64,000 nucleotides of DNA from Diadophis punctatus similis (lineage: Eukaryota > Chordata > Lepidosauria > Squamata > Dipsadidae), in assembly GCA_023053685.1 (NCBI GenBank), contig JALIGW010000016.1, forward strand, positions 12,654,280 to 12,718,279. The letters are read 5' to 3'. Each line of letters begins with the position of its first letter. Within the stretch, counting starts at the first letter, position 1. The notes under the pieces are model-generated. The model was not told the DNA's origin, searched no databases, and saw only the letters and a list, made by a program, of their open reading frames with translations. Shown in pieces: positions 44,190 to 55,824 of this stretch. Both the position numbers and the translations under genes were made by a program.

Positions 44190-45066
44190 TGTAGAAAGTT
44201 AGCACTCACCCCTCTCCTAGGAAAATGAGATATCTTAGGAAATATTAAAAGGGCAGAATATTTCCCCTAAAAGGGAGGCAGAAACTCATCCCCCCCCCTT
44301 TGTCAATGGGCCATTAAGGCATGGGCCAGTCTATTCTACATAACAAAGATCTACCTCCTTCAGGCAGTGACATAATAGGAATTGCCCAAAGCCCTTTCAT
44401 TACATCATCACCCAGTAAGAGTCAACCAAGTCGGGGACTCAAAAGACAACCTACAAAGTTACCCCTGCATGGCCCCATGGGAGTCTGACAACCAGGGGTG
44501 GGTTCCTGCTGGTTCAGACCGCATCGCCCAAACCGGTAGCAACCCACTGGTGATGTCATGATTGCATCACGGATCCGGTTCGGTCGGTGCCTGTCCATGG
44601 GCGCTGCCATCTTTTTTTTAGAACTTTTTTTAATTTTTTATTGTTTTGAAGTTTTTTCCTCTGCTGCTGCTTGAAAAAGGGCCCTCCCATCCGCCCCTGG
44701 GTTTATACTTACCTTTATTCCTTTGCCCGAAGCACAGCTGATCAGCTCCTCAGCTGTGTTTCAGGCTGATTATAGCTACTGAGCATGCGCGGAAACAGAA
44801 TTGCACGAGGGGACGCGCACGGGCGAAACGTCGCGATGCGAACCAGTGGCGAAGGTAAGTGGAACCCACCCCTGCTGACAACCAATCAGAACACGAGCTC
44901 AAATTCAAAGCCCAACAGAGGGCATAAAGCCCAGGCACTCTCAGCATCTTTGCCCTTTATTTAAAAATTATTGTTCATCAATAAACCTTCTTTCTAAGCA
45001 GTTTCCGTGTTTCCAGTGTCTTTCTCCCCACTTGGAACGGAACCCAGATGGACATTTCTTCCAACA
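44190..45066 (+). mobile_element. Solo LTR, family 4, carrying a nested hAT MITE
   Basis: TGTAGAAAGTTAGCACTC to CATTTCTTCCAACA; TSD GTAC on both sides (44186-44189, 45067-45070), the 4-bp length usual for gammaretrovirus-like ERVs. GGGCATAAAGCCCAG could be the TATA region, AATAAA lies near 44990 and a CTTCTTTCT region follows. Without the 382-bp MITE and its TSD it is about 490 bp. Only the LTR remains. Confidence 0.85.
44493..44874. mobile_element. hAT-type MITE (GGGTGGGTTC family), long form, nested in LTR
   Basis: 382 bp, CAGGGGTGGGTTCCTGCTGG to GGAACCCACCCCTG; perfect TSD CTGACAAC (44485-44492, 44875-44882). Same long form as 29970-30370, sharing TTTATTGTTTTGAAG and AAAGGGCCCTCC. Confidence 0.96.
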
Positions 45067-45427
45067 GTACCAACAGTATATTGATGGAGTCTTGGCTAAA
45101 GCAAAAGCTGGATGTGTGGCTGAAAGGGTATTAATGAAGATTTAATTTAACTGCAATTTAGTGCTGAGCTGATCCCCTTCACCCTCCTGTGATTGCATTG
45201 CTTGATGCATTTTGGCGTTCTGCTTTCTTCAGCCTTGACTTAATATTTTCATCATTAAACCATGTTGAGAGCTAATCATGGAGCACCACCAGCATAAAAA
45301 TGTTTTCATAAACACCTAAGTAAACAAATAAATAGGTCAAGCCTGTCTCCCCATCGTATTTCAAGGCATCACAGATTAATTTTATGCTGAGATTTAAGTG
45401 AGAGCAATAGGAAAGCGAAATAATGGA

Positions 45428-45684
45428 TGAGCCGAGATGGCGCAGCGGTTAGAGGCAGTACTGGAGGCCACTTTAGCTGACTATGATCCGCAGGACTCAG
45501 CGGTTCAAATCTCACTGGCTCAAGGTTGACTCAGCCTTCCATCCTTCCGAGGTAGGTAAAATGAGGACCCAGATTGTTGGGGGCAATATAAATATACATT
45601 GCTTACTGGTGTAAACCGCTTAGAGAGTGCTTGCACTGTGAGGCGGTATATAAATCTCACAAATAAATAAATAAAATAATAAAT
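45428..45684 (+). mobile_element. tRNA-headed SINE, variant with A/T-rich LINE-like tail
   Basis: GAGCCGAGATGGCGCAGCGG head (A box), GGTTCAAATCTCACTGGC (B box region), CORE-SINE-like body, and 3' end GTGAGGCGGTATATAAATCT then AAATAAATAAATAAAATAAT. Near full length. Same tail type as 15750-15992. The preceding 45071-45427 holds no recognised feature. Confidence 0.93.
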
Positions 45685-46130
45685 GATTTCTCATTGGCGC
45701 AAGCGACTGGCGTTTGAAGGTTTAAACTGGATTAGATAAGGAACTTTTGTTTTGAACGACATCTCCCATAATTTCTAAGCATGCTATGGAGGCCTATGAA
45801 AGTCCTAAACATTTTGAGGAAGTGGTGAATGTACAGTGGATCTAGGTTTCTGGTTTTTTTTTTTTTGTTGTTGTTACTGTGAGTCTCCAAATGGTGTGTG
45901 TGTGAAGCTTACAGCATTAAAAGTGTCACTGCTATCAATGTTGCCCTCAGGATTTAATTTATGTAATTTCCCCCAAAATGGAAGATGTTCTGCCTTTACT
46001 TTTACAAAATGGCTGTTTAATTTTGTGTTTGTCAAGATTCATTTAAAATCCACCCATTTTGTTGAATAATTAATGTATAGACACAAGGCATTCTTAGAAA
46101 TGGAAGTGTTTGGTTTGGTCAGCACTTAGT
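45685..46130. other. No recognised feature
   Basis: About 450 bases; a poly-T run at 45856-45866 only. Confidence 0.6.
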
Positions 46131-46265
46131 CAGTGTTTCTCAACCTTGGCAGTTTGAAGATGTGTGGATTTCAACTCTCAGAATTCCACAGCCAGCAACG
46201 CTGGCTGGGGAATTCTGGGAGTTGAAGTCCACACATTTTCAAACTGCCAAGGTTGAGAAACACTG
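46131..46265. mobile_element. Palindromic hAT-type MITE
   Basis: 135-bp near-palindrome, CAGTGTTTCTCAACCTTGGC to its inverse, related to 10617 and 54973 but with mismatched arms. Flanks CACTTAGT and ACTTAGAT share ACTTAG, an imperfect TSD. Confidence 0.88.
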
Positions 46266-47180
46266 ACTTAGATGTTTCTTCATTTGGATGCTTTTTCACA
46301 TTTTTCACTGGAACAGATTTGCAAATAAATGGTTTTTAATGTTGGGAGTAAAAATACTTCTAGAGTGAGGGACAATTCAACAGTACAGCCAATTAACCCC
46401 AAAAGTTGATTAATTAGTGAGATATTCTGCATTGGGTGTGTTCAAGTGGTAGCTAGATAGCCATCTGAGATGCTTAATTAAGGATTTCTGCCCTGAACAA
46501 GAGGTTGGATTTTTGATTCAATGAAATCATAAATCAATATTTATTAAATTTGCCACCCATCTCATAGCAAAACGTCTCTAGGCAGCTTATTTATTGAATA
46601 CATTTGGTAGTGCAGGTAGTGATAAGATTTTGTTTCACAGTATTGCTGTCCAATCTATGGTTTGGTATGATTATTCCTATCTTGCTTTCAGCAAATGAAT
46701 GACAGTGAAATCCTACATATCTCTCATCAGCTGTAGGCTCCATGAAGTGCAGTAGAATTATCAGAGTTCAATATCATTTAACCTTGTATTTAATCATACA
46801 GTTATTTCAATCACTAAAGAAGCTGCTGAATTCAGAAGGCAATTATAAGGTAGTGTACAATTTAACAAGATATTTGCTCATAATTATATACAATTATTTT
46901 TTAAAAAAACCTGAGTGACACTGTTGTTAATAATGTGCAACGTAGAGAGCAGCCTCTCTCATGCGCTTCCTTTTATAAATAAAATAGTAAGATTAGATTT
47001 CTCTGATGAATTTGTTTTAAAGGTTCAGACATGGAGGGCATTGTGTGCGTAATTTTATTACAGAGATAAAATCTATTTGAGGAGGCACCTTTGGCCAATT
47101 TTAATTACAGATTCAGGTGCAAGCTTTCAAGTTTCAGAAAATCTTTGCCTGGGACATGTAGGTACATTTCAAAAGAAGAG
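46266..47180. other. No recognised feature
   Basis: About 900 AT-rich bases without a supported feature. Confidence 0.6.
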
Positions 47181-48130
47181 TGTTATGACTCTCCCAGATG
47201 CTTCTCCAGATACCTCTCCAGATGTCAGTTCGGAAGAGGATGAACCAGTCCCAGGCACGTCAGGAGGGGAATTGGTCAATGGCTCCAAGGCGAGGGCTGT
47301 GAGTCCAAGTGAGGTGGAGTAATTGATAGGAAAGAAACTGACAAGCAGCCAGCCGAGAGGGATTGGGCTGAAGCAAATCTGCAGCAAGATAGCTCTGAGG
47401 CTTCAGGTGTGGAAAGCACAAAGCTGCAGCTGATCATCAATGAGGAACTGCCTTCTGCACCAGATCTGAGAACACATAGGGCAGAGAAAGGGCAGGGGCA
47501 GTGAAGGTCAGCCTGACTACTCGCAAGGAGGCAGCCTTGTCTTGTTTAAGGGATGCACCAGAAGCTGGCTATTTAGCACAGCAGACAGATGGAGACGATG
47601 CTGGAAACAATGTATTGCATTTCCTAGCTGTGTGTTTCCTGGTTGTTGGGATTCCTGCCTTGACTTTGGATTTGACACCATGCCTTGACTTTGGATTGTG
47701 CCTTGTGACCTCTGGACTTTTCTTGCCTGTCAACCCTCTTGTATTGTGGATTTAATTTTGCCTGGCGGATTTGTCTGGTTGGGGAAACTTTCAAGTGCCT
47801 TGTGGACTCATGTTAAGATATTCATGAACTGGGAGAGCCACGTTAACAAGGTCAGCCAATGAATAGGCATAGCAACTAAGTCAGCCAATGGGAACTAACC
47901 ACTTCTGAGTCTGTGTAGAGAATCGAAATTGGAACTTAAGCTTAAGGCCGGGTGTGGCTCCAGTCTCCACTCTGTACTCTTCCACTCTGAACTCTGCTGA
48001 AATAAAACTAAAGAAATAATCTGCTAACGGTATTATAAAATTTAATCCATCTGTTACTATGTTTATAAAGAAGTTATTGAATCCATCTGAGTCAGTCATC
48101 TGTGTGTGCTTCTGGTTTTGATTTTGCAAC
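47181..48130 (+). mobile_element. Probable solo LTR, family 5, right end uncertain
   Basis: Starts TGTTATGACTCTCCC. An early open frame encodes an acidic peptide (TLPDASPDTSPDVSSEEDEP, then GTSGGELV), reminiscent of the start of the LTR at 8915-9595. The later part has GGGTGTGGCTCCAGTCTCC, GCTGAAATAAAACTAAAG (polyadenylation signal) and CTGTGTGTGCTTCTGG, which is LTR-like. I could not fix the right end or a TSD. Confidence 0.6.
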
Positions 48131-48933
48131 GAACTTTAATAACTCATTGGCCATTGCTCTGTGGACTAGCATCGGTCTGCATTTGGCTGGACTTAATTGG
48201 GACAGTTCTAGCTTTTTGATGAAGAACTGCTGGGGACTATTAATAAACCCACTAAATCACTGTTACGTGAGTGAGTGGGACTGCATAAAGGGCTACCTGT
48301 AGCTGACGAATCGTTTTATTTTCAAAGAAAGATTATGGTGCCTATTTGGAGGCCAAAGACATTCTTGAGGAAAAAAAACCCAGTAAAGTTGAGAACTTCT
48401 TTTGCAGAATAAATGGCATCATGTGATGGCTATTTTCTACTTGGTGGTAAATTGGATTGTGATGAAGTGAAGTATGCTGTCAGTGGAGTAGAAAGATGTA
48501 GCAACACTGAAGGTAAAGTAGGTTGTAGATAGGATTTGAAATGGGTTTTTAAAATTGGATGGAATTTGCATTGGTTGGAATGTGATTCAAGTGAGGATTG
48601 TAGAGAGGAACCTATCATGGAGACTGGAGGATGACCAAAGCAATTTGGAATGTGTACCACTAGTTGTACATTGAAGTATCATCAGAATTGAGCAGAATCT
48701 AATCTTTAGAGGTATAGACTTAGACTTAGAATAACTTTATTGTCACATTAAATGCAGACTAATTGGCATACATTAAAATGTATTTGCATTTTACATTTGC
48801 ATACAGCTCTCAAAGGGTCACCACCTCCAATCTACACTACATAAACATGACAAATAAATAAAAAGTATGCATATATCCATTTATATTATTATATGACACA
48901 GAGAAACAACAGTCTAGTTCTGATGTATACATG
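48131..48933. other. No gene; possible LINE-tail remnant near 48720-48790
   Basis: GACTTAGAATAACTTTATTG followed by TCACATTAAATGCAGAC looks like a reverse-complement LINE 3' end, unassigned. Nothing else recognised. Confidence 0.45.
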
Positions 48934-49776
48934 TGTCAACCCTGAAGCTGACCTGACCAAAGCCATCTTGGAAGCTTCAGTGTTGCCACAATGGAGCTGA
49001 AGGATAGGGAGGGGGGATTTGAGATAGCTGGGATTTTGTAGCCAAAACAAAACACTTTCTCTTGGGAATCAAGGACATTCTCACAACTGGTCAGAGAAAG
49101 GCAAAGTGATGTCACCAGGCAACCAGACAGCAGTGTGATTGGACCATGTAATAGTAATAGTAACAGAGTTGGAAGGGACCTTGGAGGTCTTCTAGTCCAA
49201 CCCCCTGCTTAGGCAGGAAACCCTACACTACTTCAGACAAATGGTTATCCAACATCTTCTTGGATAGCAAGCTTCCAGTGTTGGAGCATTCACAACTTCT
49301 GGAAGCAAGCTGTTCCACTGATTAATTGTTCTAACTGTCAGGAAATTTCTCCTTAGTTCTAAGTTGCTTCTCTCCTTGTTTAGTTTCCACCCATTGCTTC
49401 TTGTTCTACCCTCAGGTGCTTTGGAGAATAGTTTGACTCCCTCTTCTTTGTGGCAACCCCTGAGGTATTGGAATACTGCTATCATGTCTCCCCTGGTCCT
49501 TCTTTTCATTAAACTAGACATACCCAGTTCCTGCAACCGTTCTTCATATGTTTTAGCCTCCAGTCTCCTAATCATCTTTGTTGCTCAAACAATGTGACTG
49601 ATTGTTTTGAGAAACTGCCAAACTTTTACTTTTAATTAGGTGAAAACCGCGGGAACCTCAGAGTTGGTTTTCACCAGATCTGTGCCAATATGATATATCC
49701 AATAAAGCTATTCTTTGAGGAATCTACCTGCCTCGGAGTTTTGCTTGCTATAGGTCTATTACTTGAAACCCTGACA
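48934..49776 (+). mobile_element. Solo LTR, family 3, split by a CR1 fragment
   Basis: TGTCAACCCTGAAGCTGACC to GAAACCCTGACA; perfect 5-bp TSD ACATG (48929-48933, 49777-49781). AATAAAG lies near 49699. Aligned with 14294-14688, the extra sequence is a CR1 insertion at 49151-49588. LTR sequence itself is about 400 bp. Confidence 0.9.
49151..49588 (-). mobile_element. CR1-type LINE 3' fragment, minus strand, nested in LTR
   Basis: Opens AATAGTAATAGTAACAGAGT then TTGGAAGGGACCTTGGAGG. The minus-strand frame reads [57 protein letters not shown], open for about 115 codons. Ends at CTAATCATCTTTGTTGCT. Target ACCATGT / AATGTGACT suggests a very short or no TSD. Confidence 0.92.
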
Positions 49777-49781
49777 ACATG

Positions 49782-50289
49782 TACACGGCGAGAAAAATGA
49801 ATTTTGCGAGTTTACCAGATGGATGGTATAGGGAACAAAGCTGTTACAGAGTCTGGTAGTCCTGCTAGAAATACTTTGAAACCTCCTCCCAGAGGGGAGC
49901 AACAGATTATGGCAGCATTAGCTGGCAGCATCATGTTGGCCAATGGGGTTATGACTGCAAGTTCGTACTTTGGCAACCTAGAGGCTGTCATATTTAAAGG
50001 AGCCACTGCCAGTGAAAGGACCATAGCCCACAGAGGCCCTGTGGTTATGTCCTCTTGAAGCTCCTGTTTGAGTCACCTCACTTCTTAAGGGAAGACTTCA
50101 ACCTTCATGCTGTGTGGATTCAAGCTAAGCAAAATAGTCTTCCTACTGCATGCGGATGGATTTCAGCACACAATCTTGGAAGATGTTCTACTGAATATCT
50201 ACTGAATATCTGGTTAATTGCTGGCCACAGATAGCCTGAACTCCTCCAGAGGTGCCAGGATCACAACTGAAAATATTGCCAATGAGTTA
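49782..50289. other. No recognised feature
   Basis: About 500 bases. Open frames of 84 and 70 codons overlap on opposite strands at 49804-50058; I recognise no domain. ACCTCCTCCCAGAGGGGAGC could be a retroelement internal remnant downstream of the LTR, but this is not supported further. Confidence 0.4.
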
Positions 50290-50994
<705 letters not shown>

Positions 50995-51606
50995 TCTTAT
51001 CCTAATCTAATTTCTCCAAACCATCCTTACATGTTTCATTTGAAAAGGTCATATATCCACCACAATTAAATAAACATATTATTCAGAACAACAGAAAGAA
51101 AAAAATGTTTTTAAAAATGTAAACTTTGGTGGAATCTAAAGCTAAACAAGCCTTGAATCTGCCCTATGAGAGAACTAAAAGTGATGATAATATGAACACA
51201 GGAAATCTATGTAAATCCTTTACTTGCAATGAGTATCAGCCTGAATAATCAGTTTGCTTTAATCTACTTAGTGGGTAAACATTGCTAAACTAGCTGTGAC
51301 ATTCTGTGAACTTTATGTTGCATACTCAACAATGCTTCCTGATATAACACCTACCTTACTATTTTATGCATACATACATAAAAGAAGAGAAATGGATCTT
51401 CTCTAAAGTTTTTTTCCCCCCTGGTATGCGTTGTTCTTTGTTTAATTATGTAGATGAATGAGGCTCTGTCTTACGTTTTCTAAATTAAAACATGTGTTTA
51501 ACTGAGAAGACACTTGATTCCAAGAATCACTTTAAAATGCTTTCAAAAAAAAATCTGTGCCGATCTAATTATGTAGGTGAATCTAAATCTAAAGAATCTA
51601 AATCTA
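50995..51606. other. No recognised feature
   Basis: About 610 AT-rich bases; CTAAATCTAAAGAATCTAAA near 51580 is a small local duplication. Confidence 0.6.
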
Positions 51607-51963
51607 GAAATTATTTGTATTTGTATTTGTTTATTTGTCAAGCACATATGATTATAAACAAAGTATAAACAGTAAAACATGATTGAATATATATGTAATA
51701 GTACAAGCATGAATAAGAGTAAAAGCGGTAAGAATATATGTGTACATTAGGACAGGAACGGTAGGCACGATTGTGTGCTTATGCACGCCCCTTACCGACC
51801 TCTTAGGAATGGGGCGAGGTCGATGGTAGATAATCTGAGGTTGAAGTTTTTGGGGTTTGGGGAAGAAACTACTGAGTCAGGTAAAGTGTTCCAGGCGTTG
51901 ACAACTCTGTTGTTGAAGTCGAATTTTTTGCAATCAAGTCTGGAGCGGTTTACATTAGGGTCT
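51607..51963 (-). mobile_element. LINE family C, 3' end, minus strand
   Basis: Begins with TTTGTATTTGTATTTGTTTA (tail), then CTTATGCACGCCCCTTACCG and the reverse complement of the ORF end. Ends CGGTTTACATTAGGG. About 350 bp, 5'-truncated. Confidence 0.88.
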
Positions 51964-52039
51964 CTGAGCTAGTTAAGCAACACACAGAGATAAACCACAT
52001 TTACACACCATTCAAAAGAGACAATAAAAAGGAAGGAAA

Positions 52040-52292
52040 CGAAAAGACCAGAACACATTCCATCCAGCAGCCAACACTTAGGTAAGCAGGGATTAACACC
52101 TGACAATTAACCAGAAAACAATACCCTAATCAAGAAACTACCAAGGAGAAAACTACACCCCTACCAACACTGGCTACTGTATATAAACAGGGAGCAAATC
52201 TCACACTTACTTGCACTGATGATATTACCTAGTCAGATAATGAAATGTCTGCAAGGAAACAACCAAGCTCAGAGAGCACCAAGGGCTCCATT
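52040..52292 (+). repeat. Dispersed repeat, partner of 39414-39640
   Basis: CACTGATGATATTACCTAGT, CAGATAATGAAATGTCTGCA and AACAACCAAGCTCAGAGAGC match 39414-39640 in inverse and 33462-33515 in part. Likely the 3' region of an unidentified retroelement. Confidence 0.65.
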
Positions 52293-53391
52293 AGTTATGC
52301 AGAATAGTCCCATTGGAAAAAAAGAGGACTTAATTACTACAAAGTTATTCGTTGTTGGTGAACTTACATTGCAGTGTTCTCTAAAGTATGAACACAGAAT
52401 CTTCTTATTCAGAAGTATAACAAAGTTTACACTTTGCTGTTCCAAAGAATTATGATCAGGGAAGATATAGGAAAAGTGATTGTTCAGGTGTACTGTTTCC
52501 ACCCTCATCAGCTTCTATTTCTCATTTCAAAGACAAATGGCTCCTAACACTTTCATTTCATTAATCAGATGTGCACGAAAGTGGCTGAAGAAATGCCAAA
52601 GATGTTTCATTTCTCTCTGGTGGCTTGTGGAGTGGAAGGCAAACTTTTCCATCTGCTTTTTTTTTGAATAGCTGAAACTCTATTTTTCTTGGATTTAAAA
52701 ACAAAATGCAGGAGAATGTCTTATAGAAATGGTCTGTAAAGTATATGTCCTGATATATAAAAAAAGAGGTGGTTTAGTCTTATCTGTCTACTTTAAACCC
52801 AAGATAATTTTATATTATGGCAAGCCGATCAATAAAATGTTGCAGCTCTCTCTTAGATATGGCTTTCAGTCTTTTGTTTTATATTGCATTTTTGTTGAAA
52901 CTAAATATTGAGCTTACATTCATCTTTTTTTCTTTTACTGTATATGAACGTATTTAGAATATTCAAGCATAAATATAGGGCTAATGTACAATAACACTGT
53001 TTTAGTCTAGTTTATAGCCATGGAAGGAAAAGCAATAGAAAAATTGATGGAGTTTTCATCTCTTTCCTTATTTCCAAAATGAATAAAAAATATTATTGGC
53101 AAAATGCTCATAGAGATATAATAAATAATAGCACTCATATTTGCTCTGTTCTCGTGACAACCTTCACCAGCTCAAATATAGATCTAACATGTGCATTCAC
53201 TCAATCTGTTAACCTTAGGGGTGATAACCTTGATGGTCCTTTTAGCAGGTTAAGTGCATGGTGTGCCCCAGAATTGGGATACTCAAAAGCCAAATTAAAC
53301 ATATTATATTATAAGGTTGCATAATGCAAACCTACATACTGTATAATGTGGCTGCATATATTGTACGAGACTTTTGATCTAATTTTGATCT
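52293..53391. other. No recognised feature
   Basis: About 1.1 kb of AT-rich sequence; no gene or known repeat. Confidence 0.6.
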
Positions 53392-53876
53392 AATACTGCA
53401 TTCAGTTTTGGTCGCCACAATGTAAAAAGGATGTTAAGACTCTAGAAAAAGTGCAGAGAAGAGCAACAAAGATGATTAGGGGACTGGAGGCTAAAACATA
53501 TGAAGAACGGTTGCAGGAACTGGGCATGGCTAGTCTAGTGAAGAGAAGGACCAGGGGAGACATGATAGCAGTGTTCCAATATCTTAGGGGTTGCCACAAA
53601 GAAGAGGGAGTGAAGCTATTCTCCAAAGCACCTGAGGGTAGAACAAGAAGCAATGGGTGGAAACTAATCAAGGAGAGAAGCAACTTAGAACTAAGGAGAA
53701 ATTTCCTGATAGTTAGAACAATTAATCAGTGGAACAGCTTGCCTCCAGAAGTTGTGAATGCTCCAACACTGGAAGTTTTTAAGAAGATGTTGAATAACCA
53801 TTTGTCTGAAGTAGTGTAGGGTTTCCTGCCTAAGCAGGGGGTTGGACTAGAAGACCTCCAAGGTCCCTTCCAACTC

Positions 53877-53878
<2 letters not shown>
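53392..53878 (+). mobile_element. CR1-type LINE 3' fragment, longest open frame
   Basis: Open frame at 53451-53819 (122 codons): MQRRATKMIRGLEAKTYEER, RTRGDMIAVFQYLRGCHKEE, RSNLELRRNFLIVRTINQWN, PPEVVNAPTLEVFKKMLNNH, stop TAG, then the short 3' UTR TTGGACTAGAAGACCTCC. This is the intact C-terminus of the family; all catalytic parts are missing upstream. Confidence 0.93.
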
Positions 53879-53919
<41 letters not shown>

Positions 53920-53920
53920 A
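53877..53920. repeat. (GTT)n microsatellite as a CR1 tail
   Basis: About 14 GTT units start directly after TTCCAACTCT, where other copies have ATTCT or TTATG pentanucleotides. Confidence 0.97.
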
Positions 53921-53959
53921 TTTAATATAACCCTTGGCTCTAATAATTGGTGCTGCCTA

Positions 53960-54175
53960 CAACAGCATATGTTAACCCCATGACTCTGTAAGCTGCATTG
54001 ACTGATGCTGTGTTTCCAGGTACAATTCAAGGTGCTGGTTAGGACCAGGTTACCTCACCTGACCTGACCTGACTGTCTTTTTCCAAGATTCTACCCATCC
54101 AACTTGATCCCACAGACTGGGCATGCTGCAGATCCGGTCAGCCACAGTGTTGATTGGTGGAAAGTAGAAGACTGG
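53960..54175 (+). mobile_element. L2-like LINE fragment with internal deletion
   Basis: CTGCATTGACTGATGCTGTG, TACAATTCAAGGTGCTGGTT and TTAGGACCAGGTTACCTC match 22060-22150 with bases missing between; GATCCGGTCAGCCACAGTG resembles the later ORF. A small (ACCTG)n-like run sits at 54052-54071. Confidence 0.65.
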
Positions 54176-54195
54176 ATTTTCCCCCTCAAAGGTTT

Positions 54196-54411
54196 AATAG
54201 CAATAGCAATAGCACTTAGACTTATATACCGCTTCATAGTGCTTTACAGCCCTCTATAAGCGGTTTACAGAGTTCAGCATATTGCCCCCAACAATCTGGG
54301 TCCTCATTTTACCCACCTCGGAAGGATGGAAGGCTGAGTCAACCTTGAGCCGGTGAGATTTGAACAGCTGAACTGCTGAACTGCAGTGCTGCATTTTAAC
54401 CACTGCGCCGG
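54196..54411 (-). mobile_element. tRNA-headed SINE with MIR/L2-like tail
   Basis: AATAGCAATAGCAATAGCAC tail side, GGAAGGATGGAAGGCTGAGT body, and head ending CCACTGCGCCGG. The outermost head bases are lost. Confidence 0.93.
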
Positions 54412-54972
54412 TTTAAAAACTCATAAACTCATAAACAAAGAAAAAAAATACTTCTAACTTTCAGGCTGTATTTCCCACTAACATAGAAATGGAAACAGGC
54501 AGCTCTACCATCTTTCTGGGGGGAAAAATCAGGCGAACCCCAGGCATGAGAAACTGTGCAATAAATAAAAAACCTCAATGAGATACTCTGCCATTTAAAT
54601 TTCCATAGGATTGGCCTAAGGGTTCATTCCATTTAATAAGCTTTTAGCACTGAAGGAGTCCAGCATTATCAAGAGACCATGGGGGAAAACATGCAGAGTT
54701 CTGACTACAGTATGCTTTACTTTGATTGATATTCTATGTAAAAATGCCTGTAAATTTTTCTGTGCCAGAAGGAGCAACGTTTGAAGTGCTCTGCATCTAC
54801 TTCTGTTCCAAACAGCTGTCACTCCTGCATCTGGTCAATGTCCCTATTATTGCGATCATTCAATATTTTGCACAAGATTTAAAGAGGCCTGAGAGCCAGG
54901 GGCATTTTATTAACTTGGTTTTCCAGAGCTTGTCTTGATAAGCAAGCTAGATTTTTCTAGATTGCTTTAGGG
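54412..54972. other. No recognised feature
   Basis: About 560 bases without a supported feature. Confidence 0.6.
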
Positions 54973-55108
54973 CAGTGTTTCCCAACCTTGGCAAGTTGAA
55001 GATGTCTGGACTTCAACTCCCAGAATTCCCCAGCCAGCGAATGCTGGCTGGGGAATTCTGGGAGTTGAAGTCCAGACATCTTCAACTTGCCAAGGTTGGG
55101 AAACACTG
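54973..55108. mobile_element. Perfectly palindromic hAT-type MITE
   Basis: 136 bp; two perfect 66-bp arms with loop GAAT. Ends CAGTGTTTCCCAACC; perfect TSD CTTTAGGG (54965-54972, 55109-55116). Differs from 10617-10752 by a paired change in both arms (GGCAAG...CTTGCC versus GGCAAC...GTTGCC) and loop orientation. Confidence 0.97.
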
Positions 55109-55189
55109 CTTTAGGGGATGTCTTAAGCAACAGATCTGGGCTAACCCTTTGAGGATCCTTTCTTTGTCCTTTTTTGGCCACACATATTG

Positions 55190-55334
55190 ACGCCCACCCA
55201 GTCAGCCACGCCCAGTGAGTGGCATCAAACTGGCCATGCCCACCCAATCAGCCATGCCTGCCCAGCCCCTCCCACCCAAGTCAACCACAGTCCTGATGCA
55301 GCCCTCAATGAAATTGAGTTTGACAATCCTGCTC
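55190..55334. mobile_element. hAT-type MITE fragment, GGGGTGTCAAACTC family (right part)
   Basis: CAGCCACGCCCAGTGAGTGG, CCATGCCCACCCAATCAGCC and the end GAAATTGAGTTTGACAATCC TG belong to the right side of a longer relative of 14012-14146. The left end is not found. Confidence 0.65.
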
Positions 55335-55510
55335 TAGTAGGTAGCCTAGACCTAGCCTATCTTAAGAAGACCTGTCAGTCACAGAATTCAGTATTTTCCC
55401 TCCCCTCTTAGAGTTTTACCAGAATAATGAAAAAAAATTCTTTGCTCCCCCCCGAACTTGCTTTATCACTGATATTTCTAGCATTTGAAAAGCTTGTCCT
55501 TAATTCCCAT

Positions 55511-55816
55511 CAGTGGTGGGATCCTGCCGGTGCGGTTAATAGCTGTTGTTCAGTGCAGAGCCAAAGACGCTGCTGCCGTTCGCGGAGCGGGAGCTTTCCC
55601 CGGGCGCTTTCCCCGCCGGCATGGATTTGCCCTCTGCGCATGCGCAAAGCGTTCCGCATGCGCAGAGGGCAAAAGATTGCAATTGGCGGCATCCATGCGG
55701 GCGGGGAAAGCGCCCGGGGAAAGCTCCCGCTCCACGAACGGCAGCAGCGTCTTTGGCTCTGCGCCGAACAACAGCTATTAACCGCACTGGCAATCAGAGG
55801 CAGGAACCCACCTCTG
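55511..55816. mobile_element. Foldback hAT-type MITE, GC-rich
   Basis: 306-bp near-palindrome, CAGTGGTGGGATCCTGCCGG to GAACCCACCTCTG, perfect TSD ATTCCCAT (55503-55510, 55817-55824). Core has CCTCTGCGCATGCGCAAAGC with a perfect GCGCATGCGC at 55636-55645. Arms carry GCCAAAGACGCTGCTGCCGT. The left half has lost the CGCCGCCATTTG-type block present on the right as GGCGGCATCCATG. Confidence 0.95.
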
Positions 55817-55824
55817 ATTCCCAT

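Noticed and set aside
53451..53819. Host gene of 122 codons
   Set aside because: The peptide recurs with minor changes in at least four other CR1 copies here, next to the CR1 3' end.
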